A stretch of DNA of 42,658 nt from DASQDT01 sp036380435 (GTDB lineage: Bacteria > Acidobacteriota > Blastocatellia > Pyrinomonadales > Pyrinomonadaceae), in NCBI GenBank assembly GCA_036380435.1, contig DASVES010000136.1, forward strand, positions 1 to 42,658, written 5' to 3'. The position numbers and the translations under genes are program-made. The stretch's first letter is position 1; each line of letters begins with the position of its first letter. Positions 1 to 8,352 of this stretch are shown here, piece by piece. The notes beneath the pieces are model-generated. The model was not told where the DNA came from and made no database searches. It worked only from the letters and a program-made list of their open reading frames with translations.

Positions 1-750
1 CTCGGCCTCAAGCCCGACGCCTCCGAGCAGGAATTGAAAAACGCCTACCGCGATCTGGCGAAGGTCTGGCACCCCGACCGCTTCGCGCACGACCCCCGCC
101 TCCAACAGAAGGCGCAGGAGAAGCTCAAAGAGATCAACGAGGCTTACGAGGCGATCAACTCCCCGGCTTCCGGCCGCCGACACGCGCGCCGCCCCACGCC
201 TCCTCCTCCGTCATCGTCAACGTCAACCTCCGCCCCGCGCCCGCCGCGCGGCGGCCCCGCCGACTTCACACCTGCCGACTTCACAACCGTCGTCGCACGC
301 CGCAGCGACGCTGGTGCCGGCGCGTCACGCCTGACGCCGGTCGCGTTAGCAGTGGCCGCGGTCGTTATCACATTTTTTGTGTCTTACCGATTTCTGAACT
401 CGAACACGGCAGCTCCCGCCGGCGTCAGTTCAGCGGCCGAGGCTGAGCTGTCTGAGGAGCAACGGTCGGAAGTGGTTTCGGACGCGGGCGAGCGCGTTGA
501 GAGGAAGCCGGCAGGCAAGCAGCCTCGCGTGGGCGAGGGCGCGGGGACGGCCGCCGGCGGCGAGGGCGACTCAGACGCGGGCGCGCGACAATCCGCCCCC
601 ACATACAAAACACTCCCGACCGTCAACCGCACGATTGACCCGGCGACGGGCCTACTCGCCACGCGCGCCTGCCCCCTCAAGGCGATACGGACTTTCGCGA
701 GCGGGGAGGAGCCGCAAAAGTTCTGCGACGCGGATCACACGCGCAGGTGA
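1..750 (+). CDS. J-domain (DnaJ-like) membrane protein, 5' end missing
   Basis: The reading frame is open at the left edge, so the start lies outside the window. The visible part begins inside a J-domain: residues resembling helix II, then the invariant HPD motif in KVWHPDRF, then a helix III pattern (KLKEINEAYEAI). J-domains stimulate the ATPase of DnaK-type chaperones. After the domain comes a Pro/Ser/Thr-rich linker, a hydrophobic stretch near nt 330-395 (VALAVAAVVITFFVSYRFL) that looks like one membrane segment, and a charged, low-complexity C-terminal half with one CPLK site. It is therefore a membrane-tethered J-protein rather than a canonical DnaJ, since no zinc-finger repeats are present. 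The partner DnaK could be the one at 9619-11562, which is inference. Confidence 0.85.
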   Translation, partial: LGLKPDASEQELKNAYRDLAKVWHPDRFAHDPRLQQKAQEKLKEINEAYEAINSPASGRRHARRPTPPPPSSSTSTSAPRPPRGGPADFTPADFTTVVARRSDAGAGASRLTPVALAVAAVVITFFVSYRFLNSNTAAPAGVSSAAEAELSEEQRSEVVSDAGERVERKPAGKQPRVGEGAGTAAGGEGDSDAGARQSAPTYKTLPTVNRTIDPATGLLATRACPLKAIRTFASGEEPQKFCDADHTRR

Positions 751-778
751 GCGTCGAGTTTCGGCAGAATCGCCCCCG

Positions 779-807
779 TTAGTGGTTCCGGCAATCTCTG
801 TTATTAT
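779..807 (+). promoter_or_regulatory. Possible sigma-70-type promoter for the 879-1640 gene
   Basis: TTAGTG at 779-784 and TATTAT at 802-807 are separated by 17 nt. The -10 matches the consensus well and the -35 only partly. It sits about 70 nt upstream of the chosen start codon and after the preceding stop codon. Confidence 0.35.
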
Positions 808-878
808 GTAGCCGCTGGACGTGGCAGGCGCGCATCGTGCGGCATTGTGTTGGGTGTTTATGGACGGAGGCGAGTGAG

Positions 879-1640
879 TTGTCTTTAGAGTTCGCGGTCG
901 AGTACCCCTGCGAGTTGCGCGCGCGCTACGAGGAGAAGCACCTGCGCGCGTGGGGGCGTCTGAGCAGTCTGCACGCGCGTCTGACGACGGGCGAGCACTC
1001 GGCCCCGACGGCCGAGAAGCTGCGCTTCGTCGAGCGCGCGGGCGACGAATTAGAGCGCATGGTGGGCGAGATCGGCGTCTGCGCGTCGTGCCCGGCGCGT
1101 CTGCCGAGCGAGGCGGCGGGCGAAGGCGAACTCGTCGGCTGTCAGGGCCGCATCACCTACCCCATCGAGGCGCAGTTCGAGAAGTTTCTGGCCGACCGCG
1201 CGCAGCTCGCTTTAGACACGATTGACGAACAAGACCTGCCGCGTCTGATGCGCGTGCTCATCGACCGCGACTCGCCCTTCGACGGCGAGGGCACCAAGTC
1301 TTTGCGGGCCGTCACCACGCCCGACGGCCTCCGCTTCTTCGAGCTGCGCCTCCCCATCCGCCTCGCCCGCCAAGCCTCGCACCTGACGACCGACCACCTC
1401 TTCGACGCCCTCGCCGGCTTCACCTCCCCGGACTCCGGCCAGACGACCTACACCCGCGAGCTACCCCTCGCCGCCACCCCCGACTACTACGACTTCCTCG
1501 ACCTCGTCCTGCGCAACGACATCTCCTCCTCAGAGCGCGAGCGCGTCCGCGCGCGCAGCCGCAACTACCAGCAGTTCCTCCGCCTCCTCGCCGCCCTCGA
1601 ACTCGCCGAAGCCCTCAACGCGCGCGTGCTGATGGATTGA
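879..1640 (+). CDS. Hypothetical protein with paired cysteines
   Basis: The predicted protein has about 253 residues and I do not recognise its family. I chose the TTG at 879 because GGAGG lies at 866-870, 8 nt upstream. An upstream GTG at 837 is in frame but has no ribosome-binding site. The N-terminal half is helical and charged. A CASC pair occurs near nt 1080-1091 (GVCASCPARLP) and another Cys lies 20 residues later (GCQGRI), so metal binding is possible but unproven. The C-terminal half is rich in Arg and Leu, ending in a helical stretch (ELAEALNARVL). No signal peptide or membrane segment is visible. It stands alone on the plus strand, followed by a palindromic repeat element. Confidence 0.7.
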   Translation: MSLEFAVEYPCELRARYEEKHLRAWGRLSSLHARLTTGEHSAPTAEKLRFVERAGDELERMVGEIGVCASCPARLPSEAAGEGELVGCQGRITYPIEAQFEKFLADRAQLALDTIDEQDLPRLMRVLIDRDSPFDGEGTKSLRAVTTPDGLRFFELRLPIRLARQASHLTTDHLFDALAGFTSPDSGQTTYTRELPLAATPDYYDFLDLVLRNDISSSERERVRARSRNYQQFLRLLAALELAEALNARVLMD

Positions 1641-1698
1641 AAGAGCGGTTGGCTATTAGCTTCAAATCATTAACAAGGCACCGCGCCGGCGTCAGCCA

Positions 1699-1921
1699 TC
1701 AACGAGCCGCGGAGCGGCGGCAGAATGTAGCCCACGGCGTGAGCCGTGGGGACAAGCACCCGGACAAAGATTGAAGCCCCGGAGGGGCGAAAGAATTGCG
1801 ACGTTGTGCACAAGGCCCGTCGTGATTCTTTCGCCCCTCCGGGGCTTTCCGATTTAATTGACGACTGTTCCACGGGCTAACGCCCGTGGCTACATTCTGC
1901 CGCCGCTCCGCGGCTCGTTGA
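1699..1921. repeat. Nested palindromic intergenic element (223 bp)
   Basis: Perfect 34-bp outer arms (1699-1732 and 1888-1921) enclose a second perfect 23-bp pair (1774-1796 and 1825-1847). Small hairpins lie just inside the outer arms: CCCACGGC/GCCGTGGG on the left and CCACGGGC/GCCCGTGG on the right. The element fills the gap between two convergent genes and ends 5 nt from the stop codon of the DUF4388 gene. It could act as a bidirectional terminator or be a REP/MITE-like element. No coding gene is visible in 1641-1925. Confidence 0.85.
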
Positions 1922-1925
1922 CGGC

Positions 1926-2663
1926 TCACTGCTTCCCTTCGTCTATTTCGCGCAAGCTATCGAGGATGAGACTGGTGTTGCTTGAGGCGTTTAGCTGGAC
2001 GGGGAAGCTCTGGGCGGTGCGTTCGAAGTCGAAGGCGCCGGTGGTGATTTCGAGGAGGCGACGGAAGGCGGCGGGCGCTTCGGTTTCGCCGTCGGCCTCG
2101 GCGCCGACGATCTGCCCGTCGTTGAAAAGCACGCGGCCGCTCGCGCCCGCGCTTTCTATGATGAGGGCGCCGGTCAGTCGCGCGTTCTCGACGACCTGCA
2201 CGAGGTCGAAGATGCTGATGGCCGAGAGGTCGCCGGCGAGCGTGGCGGGGCGCGGCGGCTTCGCAGTCTGGGTGGAATCGGCGACCTCGGCGGGGGGGGC
2301 GCTCGGTTGCAGGTCGGGGCGGCGCGCGCGGCGGATGGCTTCGAGACCCGTGGTGATGGAAATGCGCGGGTCGATCTGCTTCGACTGGAGCAGGCGGTCG
2401 TGCGCCGACTCGAAGTCTTCGCGCGCGATGTAGAGGCTGGCGAGCGCCAGACACTGCCGCGCCGCCTCGTCCGGCTGCCGGCAGGCGAGCGCCACCTCGC
2501 GCAGCTTCTCGCGCAACCGCGTCGAGCGCGGGTTGCGCCCGACCGCCTGCTGGAGCCGCTCGAGGGCCTTCTGCGGCGCCTTGTACTTGATGAACAACTC
2601 GGCGTCGAGAATCGCCGTCTCCACGTCCTCGTCGAAGTTCTGCTGTGAACCCGAGTCGCCCAA
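1926..2663 (-). CDS. TPR and DUF4388 (PATAN-like) domain protein
   Basis: The product has 245 residues. The N-terminal half is helical and shows tetratricopeptide-like pairs (residues about 15-105, for example AELFIKYKAPQKALERLQQAV and a following repeat). The C-terminal half (about residues 140-240) begins GDLSAISIFDLVQVVENARLTG and contains VLFNDGQIVGAEA, the pattern of DUF4388 domains, which occur in regulatory proteins of Acidobacteria, delta-proteobacteria and relatives. No enzyme motif, signal peptide or membrane segment is seen. A role in signalling or complex assembly is inferred from the domain pair. The gene is transcribed alone toward the palindromic element. Confidence 0.8.
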   Translation of the reverse strand: MGDSGSQQNFDEDVETAILDAELFIKYKAPQKALERLQQAVGRNPRSTRLREKLREVALACRQPDEAARQCLALASLYIAREDFESAHDRLLQSKQIDPRISITTGLEAIRRARRPDLQPSAPPAEVADSTQTAKPPRPATLAGDLSAISIFDLVQVVENARLTGALIIESAGASGRVLFNDGQIVGAEADGETEAPAAFRRLLEITTGAFDFERTAQSFPVQLNASSNTSLILDSLREIDEGKQ

Positions 2664-3127
2664 GCGTCCCGCCTCTCCGAAAGCGCACTCTCAACTTTCA
2701 AGATCGACGCGAGTTTAGCACAACGGCCGCCCGCCGCGACGAACACCAATCGACGCACATCAGCCCCGAACCGAGCACGAAATCGTGTGCGATGAGAAGC
2801 CGTCAATTTGCCCAACGGCGTACACAATGTGCGACTTGTCACGGAACCTCACGCGGTCTCTTAACCCGCGCGTCGCAAACTGCAATTTCCTCCGCTCACG
2901 AGCGGTCAAAACCATCGTTTCGACGCCCGCACATCTAACGGGGCCGACTACGTTGCACGGAAGAAACGTGGCATGACTACTGCTTAATGAACGTGTGCAA
3001 GCCCCCCTTGCCAGGGTTCCAACATCCGATGTTGTGTTGACATCAGAAGGCGCGACACTTGTCGGCGTCCGAGGTCACCGCGAGATGTGGTTTGATCGCC
3101 CCGATCCAGCCGCGAGGAGTTTTGACG
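2664..3127. other. Intergenic region between divergent genes
   Basis: These 464 nt separate the DUF4388 gene (minus) from the HD-GYP gene (plus). I see no convincing gene. Composition is less GC-rich than the flanks in 2700-2990. A palindrome and a -35-like box near 3020-3042 are described separately. Confidence 0.6.
3020..3042 (+). promoter_or_regulatory. Possible operator and -35 box upstream of the HD-GYP gene
   Basis: CAACATCCGATGTTG at 3020-3034 is a 7+1+7 perfect palindrome. It is followed by a perfect TTGACA at 3037-3042. The -10 region 17 nt downstream (TGTCGG) is poor, so an activator or alternative sigma factor may be needed. A dimeric regulator binding the palindrome is inference. 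Confidence 0.35.
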
Positions 3128-3814
3128 ATGCATGAGGAATTGCTGCTGGGCACGAGAGGCGCTGCCACCATCAGGCTCGTTGACGCGAGCTGGGCCAACT
3201 ATCTCCAGCGCGCCTGCGCCAGCCTCAAGGCCATCGGCGCGCGCCGCCACGGCGACGAAGGCATCCACTCCCTCGTCATGCGCCTCAAGCACACGCGTCC
3301 CTCGACCTACTTCCACTGCATCCGCGTCGCGCGCGTCGCGCGCACCACGGGCCGTGCGCTCGGCTTCGACGACAGGCAACTCCGACAGCTCGGCCACACC
3401 TCGATGCTCCACGACATCGGCAAAATCCTCGTCCCTGAGAGCATCCTCAGCCGCCCGCGGCGGCCGACGCGGATGGAGCGTTTCGTGCTCAACCTGCACC
3501 CCAGTTTCGGCGCGCTGCTGGCGTCCTACTTCAACCTCTCGGCCGAGCTGCGCGTCCGCACCGAGCATCACCACGAGCGCTGGGACGGCCGCGGCTATCC
3601 GCACCGGCTCGGCGGCGAAGATATCCCCCTGATGGCGCGCGTCGTGCAGGTCGCCGACTCCTACGATGCGATGGTCTCGCGCCGCTCCTACAACGCCCCG
3701 CGCTCGCACGCGGAGGCCGTCGCCGAGCTGCGCGCCGAGGCCGGCACACAGTTCGACCCGCGCGTCGTTGAAGCCTTCCTCGACACCTACCCGGAAAGGA
3801 GTTTACCCCGATGA
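3128..3814 (+). CDS. HD-GYP-type metal-dependent phosphohydrolase
   Basis: The product has about 228 residues. ATG 3128 is preferred over an upstream TTG at 3059 because GAGGAG lies about 9 nt before it. The core shows HDIGK (metal-binding His-Asp), a later HHERWDGRGYP segment with the family's HHE and GYP elements, and ADSYDAM followed by DPRVVEAF. These are hallmarks of HD-GYP domains, many of which degrade cyclic di-GMP. No receiver or sensor domain is attached, and the N-terminal 60 residues are not recognised. Whether it is an active c-di-GMP phosphodiesterase cannot be told from sequence alone. Confidence 0.88.
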   Translation: MHEELLLGTRGAATIRLVDASWANYLQRACASLKAIGARRHGDEGIHSLVMRLKHTRPSTYFHCIRVARVARTTGRALGFDDRQLRQLGHTSMLHDIGKILVPESILSRPRRPTRMERFVLNLHPSFGALLASYFNLSAELRVRTEHHHERWDGRGYPHRLGGEDIPLMARVVQVADSYDAMVSRRSYNAPRSHAEAVAELRAEAGTQFDPRVVEAFLDTYPERSLPR

Positions 3815-3948
3815 TTAACTGGATGAAGCGCCGCATCGAACGCTCGCGCGCCCGCTGTCACAGGGCGGCGCGCGCGCTTCGGCGTCCACATTATGCTGGC
3901 ATACGCGATAAAGTGAGCCTCAAAGCTGAGTCTGACAACTGTGTTGGG

Positions 3949-3978
3949 TTCAGCGCGAAGGCGCAGAGCGCAAAGAGA
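3949..3978. repeat. GCGCAGAG-type short dispersed repeat
   Basis: The stretch TTCAGCGCGAAGGCGCAGAG continues with GCGCAAAGAG. It resembles the unit at 11840-11878 (ACCGCAGAGGCGCAGAGG). Both lie in intergenic DNA. The interval 3815-4099 otherwise holds only an unconvincing 67-codon frame. Confidence 0.5.
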
Positions 3979-4099
3979 GTGCATCACAGGGATGATGCAT
4001 TTGCGCGAGCTTGAATGAACACTCTAACTGTCCACTTAGTTTTTCGCACCCTCCCCTTCTCTGCGATTAGTTAACCCTCCCCGTGCTCAAGCCACGAGC

Positions 4100-7000
4100 C
4101 TAAAAATCAAAACGCACCCCCACCCGCACGCTCCGCTGTCGCAGCGTCCGCGTCGGCACGAGGAAGCCGTCGATGAATGCCCGGCGCTGCTCCGGCGTGG
4201 CCGTCTCCCGCAGCCCCGTGAAGTTGATGAACTCGGCCGCGAAGGTGTAGACGGTCGCGTTGAGCACGTTGTTGATCTCGACGACGGGGCGGAGGCGCGC
4301 GTGCTCGCCGAGGCGGAACTCGCGCGTGATGCTGAGGTCGAAGGTGAAGAGGCCCGGGCCGCGCCCGGAGTTGCGAGGAAGGTTCCCAGTGCGGCCGAGG
4401 GTCGGGAGTTGGAAAGCTTCAAGGAGGCGCGCGTCCAATGGTTCGCCGGGAGGTCGCCAGCGGATGAGGTCGGGGTCGCCGTGGAAGTCGGGGCGGTCGT
4501 TGCCGACATCGTCGAGGTTGCGATCCGCGCCGCCGAGCGAGACGTTGAAGGGCGCGCCGGAGGCGACTCTCAGCACGGAGGCGAGACGCAAGGCCCCGAG
4601 CCGGCGCGGCGTGTCGAGCGTGCCGGAGAGGACGAAGCGGTGCCGGCGGTCGAGGAGACTGCGGGCGCGCTCGCCGTGGAAGTCGCCGGCGCGCAGGGCG
4701 CTCGAAGTGTTGACGACGCCGTCGTCGATGAGGCGCGAGAGCGTGTAGGCGGCGCGGAAGGAGAAGCCGAGACCGGTGACGCCGTGGCGCGTGTGGCGGC
4801 GGCGCGTCTCGACGGTGAGGCCGTGGTAGAAGCTGTTGCCGGCCGAGACGAGCTGCTCGACCTGAGCGCGCGATGGGTCGGGACGTAAGGGTTGGAGCGC
4901 GGCGAGCGCCGCTTCGAGCGCGGTCGTGGAGCCGACGCTGTTCAAATTAAAGACCGTGACGGGGACGCCGAACTCCAAGACGCGCGCGGAGGCGTCGGGG
5001 TTCGCGGGGTCGGGCGAGCGGTTGGTGAAGCGGACGAGGTCGCCGGCAGTTTGTGCGTTGTAAACGGGGCGCAGGCCCGAGGCGTTACGGAAGTTGACGA
5101 AGTCGCGCGAAAGCAGGTAGTCGGCGAAGTCTGCGAAGCCCGCGGGCAGGCGCGGGGCGTTTGCGTTGAACTCGCGCCACAGACGCGCGCCGCGGTTGAA
5201 GGTGTAGTTCGCCTCGACGACGAAGCGAGCGCCAAGCTCGCGCTCGAAGCCGACGTTGGCCTGATAGCTTTCGGGGATTTTCAGATGGGGGTCGAGGCGG
5301 CGCGAGAAATCGGTGAGGGTGCGGCCGAAGTCTCGGACGATGGCGGAGTCGGCGGCGAGCGCGTCGGGGAAGTTGAGGTTGGCGGCGATGAAGGGGCGGC
5401 GCGCGGCCGTCGGCAGATCGTTCGTGTCGAACTCGACGGTCTGCCGGCCGAGCGTGAAATCGTCGATGGTGCGGAGCAGAGCGCGGTTGAAGAAGACGCC
5501 CGCGCCGAGGCGGACGACCGTCCGGCCCGTGCCGAGTGGGTCGTAGGCGACGGCCGCGCGCGGGGCGAAGTTGTTGCGGTCGTCGATGATGCTCTCGTGT
5601 TCGTAGCGGAGGCCGAGGGTCAGAGAGAGATTGGGGAGGGGGCGCCACTCGTCCTGCGCGAAGAGGCCCGCGTAGAGATTCTTCTGCGTCGATTCGGTAT
5701 GGAAGCGTTGGCGGAAGCGGGAGGGTGCGGCGGCGAGGAAATCGCCGGCGCTGGTGAAGCTGTAGGTGCCGGTCGCGTCGGCGAGATCGATGAAGGTGGA
5801 GCTGACGCGCTGGAGGTCTGCGCCGAGCTTGATGGAGTGCGCGGCGCGGACGATGGTGAGCGCGTTCTGGAGTTGGAGGCGCGTCTCGCGGCGGTCGGTG
5901 GCGCCGGAGGTGGAGGAGCCGGCGACGAGGGTGCCGGAGCGCTCCGCCGCTTCGGCGTCGTCGAGCGGGTCGTTGATCTCGATGAGGACGACGGGGCCGC
6001 GTGCGCCGCCGCGCGGCTCGAAGGCGGGCCGCAGGCTGGAGATTTGCGCGCGGAGTTGATTGACTAGTGCCGGCGTGAAGACGGAGTTGTGCGTGTAGGA
6101 CACTGACTCGGTGTCGCGCGTGCGGCCCTGGAGTGTGTCGGCGAGTCGGAGGCCGCCGCCGAACTGGCGGAGGTTGCGGAGCCGGCCGAGTTGGAGGAGG
6201 AGTGCGCCGTTGTGCGCGTCCGTGAAGTGCTGGTCGAGACGCGCGGTGAGCGTGTGGTTGCGCGCGGGCGTGCTCACGCTCTCGACGAAGGGGGCGAGTT
6301 CGGCCGGCATGTTCGGCGGCGTGGCCGAAGGCTCGCGGCGACGGCCCTCCGGCGCGGTCGGCGCGGGCAGAGGGAACACAGCGCTTTGCTCGACGGGGAC
6401 GAGCGTGTCGATGAGCGCCGAGTCGAGCGTGGTGTCGAACTCGTAAGCGACGAAGAAGTGAGACCGGGCGCGGTTGTCTTGGCCCCGCGCGCTGAAGAGT
6501 TTTTGCGGAGTGGCGACGGGGCCGCCGAGGGTGAAGCCGGGCGTGTGTCGTTGAAAGGGCAGGCGCCCCAGACCGCGGCGGTTGTTGTTCCAGGTGTTGG
6601 CGTCGAGCGCCTCGTCCTCGAAGAAGTAGAAGAGGCGGCCGCGCATCCGGCTCGCGCCGGAGCGGGTGCGGAGGTTGACGCGCCCGCCGGAGGCGCGGCC
6701 GTACTCGGCGGAGAACTGGTTCGTGATGACCTGAACTTCTTCGATGGCTTCGAGCGAGGGCTGGAAGCGTTCGCGGGCGGCGCGGTCGTCGTTGTTGTCG
6801 AGGCCGTCGATGGTGAGGTTGTTGGAGTAGGCGGGGCCGCCGGAGAGTGCGAAGACGCCAGCCTCCTCGGGCGTGCGGGCGCTTGAGGAGGCCGTTGCGC
6901 GGCCCGCGGGGTCGCGGTCTTCGGCCGCGTCGCGCGTCGAGAGCGGCTCCTCGGTGACGCCGGGGAGCGTGAAGATGAGGTCGAGCGGCGAGCGCGTGTG

Positions 7001-7486
7001 GAGCGGAAGCGACTCGATCTCCGCGCGCGTGATGGCGCCGCCCACGACCGTGCGCGACGTGTCCACGGCCGGCGCGTCAGTCTCGCTGACGACGACCGTC
7101 TCGGCTGCGAGTGCAGCGGGGCGCAGGGTGAAGTCGAGCCGCACGCTCTGGCCGGCGATGGTCGTGACTCCCCTTCTCTCTTCGGCGGCGAAGCCCGCGC
7201 TCTCGGCGCGCAGCGTGTACGCGCCCGGACGAAGCTCGATGAGCCGGTAGCGCCCTTCGGCGTCCGCGATTGTCGTGCGGGAGGAGCGCGTCTCGGCGAG
7301 TGCCGCCGTGACGACGGCACCGGGTAGTACGTCGCCGTGTTCGTCCGTGACGCGCCCCGTGATCGTCACGTCGTCCAAATCCTGTGCGCGCGCAAGGTTG
7401 AAAGTTGTCAGCAGAAGGAGGAGGCAGGCGCAGTAGCAGAAGACGCGCAGGGGCGCGGGCGTGCGAAGAGAGGTGAGGTGTCTCAT
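4100..7486 (-). CDS. TonB-dependent outer-membrane receptor (Oar-like) with carboxypeptidase-regulatory domain
   Basis: The product has 1,128 residues. A signal peptide covers about residues 1-34 (hydrophobic CACLLLLLTTFNLARAQ). Residues about 40-120 form a carboxypeptidase regulatory-like beta-sandwich (VTDEHGDVLPGAVVTA, then GAYTLRAESAGFA). A plug domain follows, with ITRAEIESLPLHTRSPLDL and NNLTIDGLDNND, then a long beta-barrel ending in Phe (VRVGVRFDF), typical of outer-membrane insertion. This architecture is abundant in Acidobacteria and probably imports large substrates or binds polymers using TonB energy; the substrate is unknown. It is a lone gene, with no adjacent TonB/ExbBD or SusD-like gene. 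Confidence 0.92.
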   Translation of the reverse strand: MRHLTSLRTPAPLRVFCYCACLLLLLTTFNLARAQDLDDVTITGRVTDEHGDVLPGAVVTAALAETRSSRTTIADAEGRYRLIELRPGAYTLRAESAGFAAEERRGVTTIAGQSVRLDFTLRPAALAAETVVVSETDAPAVDTSRTVVGGAITRAEIESLPLHTRSPLDLIFTLPGVTEEPLSTRDAAEDRDPAGRATASSSARTPEEAGVFALSGGPAYSNNLTIDGLDNNDDRAARERFQPSLEAIEEVQVITNQFSAEYGRASGGRVNLRTRSGASRMRGRLFYFFEDEALDANTWNNNRRGLGRLPFQRHTPGFTLGGPVATPQKLFSARGQDNRARSHFFVAYEFDTTLDSALIDTLVPVEQSAVFPLPAPTAPEGRRREPSATPPNMPAELAPFVESVSTPARNHTLTARLDQHFTDAHNGALLLQLGRLRNLRQFGGGLRLADTLQGRTRDTESVSYTHNSVFTPALVNQLRAQISSLRPAFEPRGGARGPVVLIEINDPLDDAEAAERSGTLVAGSSTSGATDRRETRLQLQNALTIVRAAHSIKLGADLQRVSSTFIDLADATGTYSFTSAGDFLAAAPSRFRQRFHTESTQKNLYAGLFAQDEWRPLPNLSLTLGLRYEHESIIDDRNNFAPRAAVAYDPLGTGRTVVRLGAGVFFNRALLRTIDDFTLGRQTVEFDTNDLPTAARRPFIAANLNFPDALAADSAIVRDFGRTLTDFSRRLDPHLKIPESYQANVGFERELGARFVVEANYTFNRGARLWREFNANAPRLPAGFADFADYLLSRDFVNFRNASGLRPVYNAQTAGDLVRFTNRSPDPANPDASARVLEFGVPVTVFNLNSVGSTTALEAALAALQPLRPDPSRAQVEQLVSAGNSFYHGLTVETRRRHTRHGVTGLGFSFRAAYTLSRLIDDGVVNTSSALRAGDFHGERARSLLDRRHRFVLSGTLDTPRRLGALRLASVLRVASGAPFNVSLGGADRNLDDVGNDRPDFHGDPDLIRWRPPGEPLDARLLEAFQLPTLGRTGNLPRNSGRGPGLFTFDLSITREFRLGEHARLRPVVEINNVLNATVYTFAAEFINFTGLRETATPEQRRAFIDGFLVPTRTLRQRSVRVGVRFDF

Positions 7487-7695
7487 CGTGTGTCGCTCCG
7501 GGTTGTGAGGCGTCGGCGGCCCGCGGCGGTGGGCGGCTGACGGACGCGTGATTGGTTTGTGCGAGGCTTCCCGTCGGCGTTTGATTACGGCTGGTCGCTT
7601 CGTCCCTTAGCGCGGACACGTGTGCCGAACTCGTTTGTACGCGCGGTGTGAGGCGGGGCGGAAGCGCCCGGTTTTAAGCCGACCGAGGCGCGCAC

Positions 7696-7722
7696 TTTAT
7701 ACCTTCCGAGGGACGAAGACAA
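7696..7722 (-). promoter_or_regulatory. Weak candidate promoter for the TonB-dependent receptor
   Basis: On the minus strand, TTGTCT (7717-7722) and TATAAA (7696-7701) are separated by 15 nt, shorter than the usual 17. The boxes themselves match well. The 284-nt gap 7487-7770 has no other feature that I can support. Confidence 0.3.
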
Positions 7723-7770
7723 GAGGGTTTTTTACGAGGCGGGGGGCAAGGGAGGCGCGCGCTGACGGGG

Positions 7771-8175
<405 letters not shown>

Positions 8176-8205
8176 AAGTCGAGAGCCGAAAAAGCATCCG
8201 TGACT

Positions 8206-8346
8206 TTACGACTTGTCCTTCCCGCCCCGTCTGCGGTGGAGCAACAGGCCCACGGCAGCCGGTATCACCAAAAAGACCAAAGCCAGCACCGCCAGCACGA
8301 ACAGCGCCACCCACACGGTCGGTTGCGAGTGCAACGCGAGTGGCAC
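8206..8346 (-). CDS. Small single-pass membrane protein between dnaJ and hspR
   Basis: A 46-codon frame starts with GTG at 8344-8346, 6 nt after the dnaJ stop codon, and ends 30 nt before the hspR start. It encodes a short polar head (PLALHSQPT), a hydrophobic stretch of about 25 residues (VWVALFVLAVLALVFLVIPA and onward), then a positive tail (HRRRGGKDKS). That layout fits one membrane helix with the positive end inside. The tight spacing in a co-directional operon supports translation, but no clear ribosome-binding site is visible and translational coupling would be needed. The function is unknown. Confidence 0.55.
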   Translation of the reverse strand: MPLALHSQPTVWVALFVLAVLALVFLVIPAAVGLLLHRRRGGKDKS

Positions 8347-8352
8347 GCGCGT

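Noticed and set aside
837..878. GTG 837 as start of the cysteine-containing protein
   Set aside because: No ribosome-binding site precedes it, while GGAGG is well placed for TTG 879.
3811..4014. 67-codon gene overlapping the HD-GYP stop codon
   Set aside because: The ATGA overlap is tempting, but the second half runs through a dispersed repeat and no conserved feature is seen.
4892..6067. 391-codon plus-strand frame opposite the TonB-dependent receptor
   Set aside because: Low-complexity Glu/Gly/Val/Arg product, antisense to a clear receptor gene.
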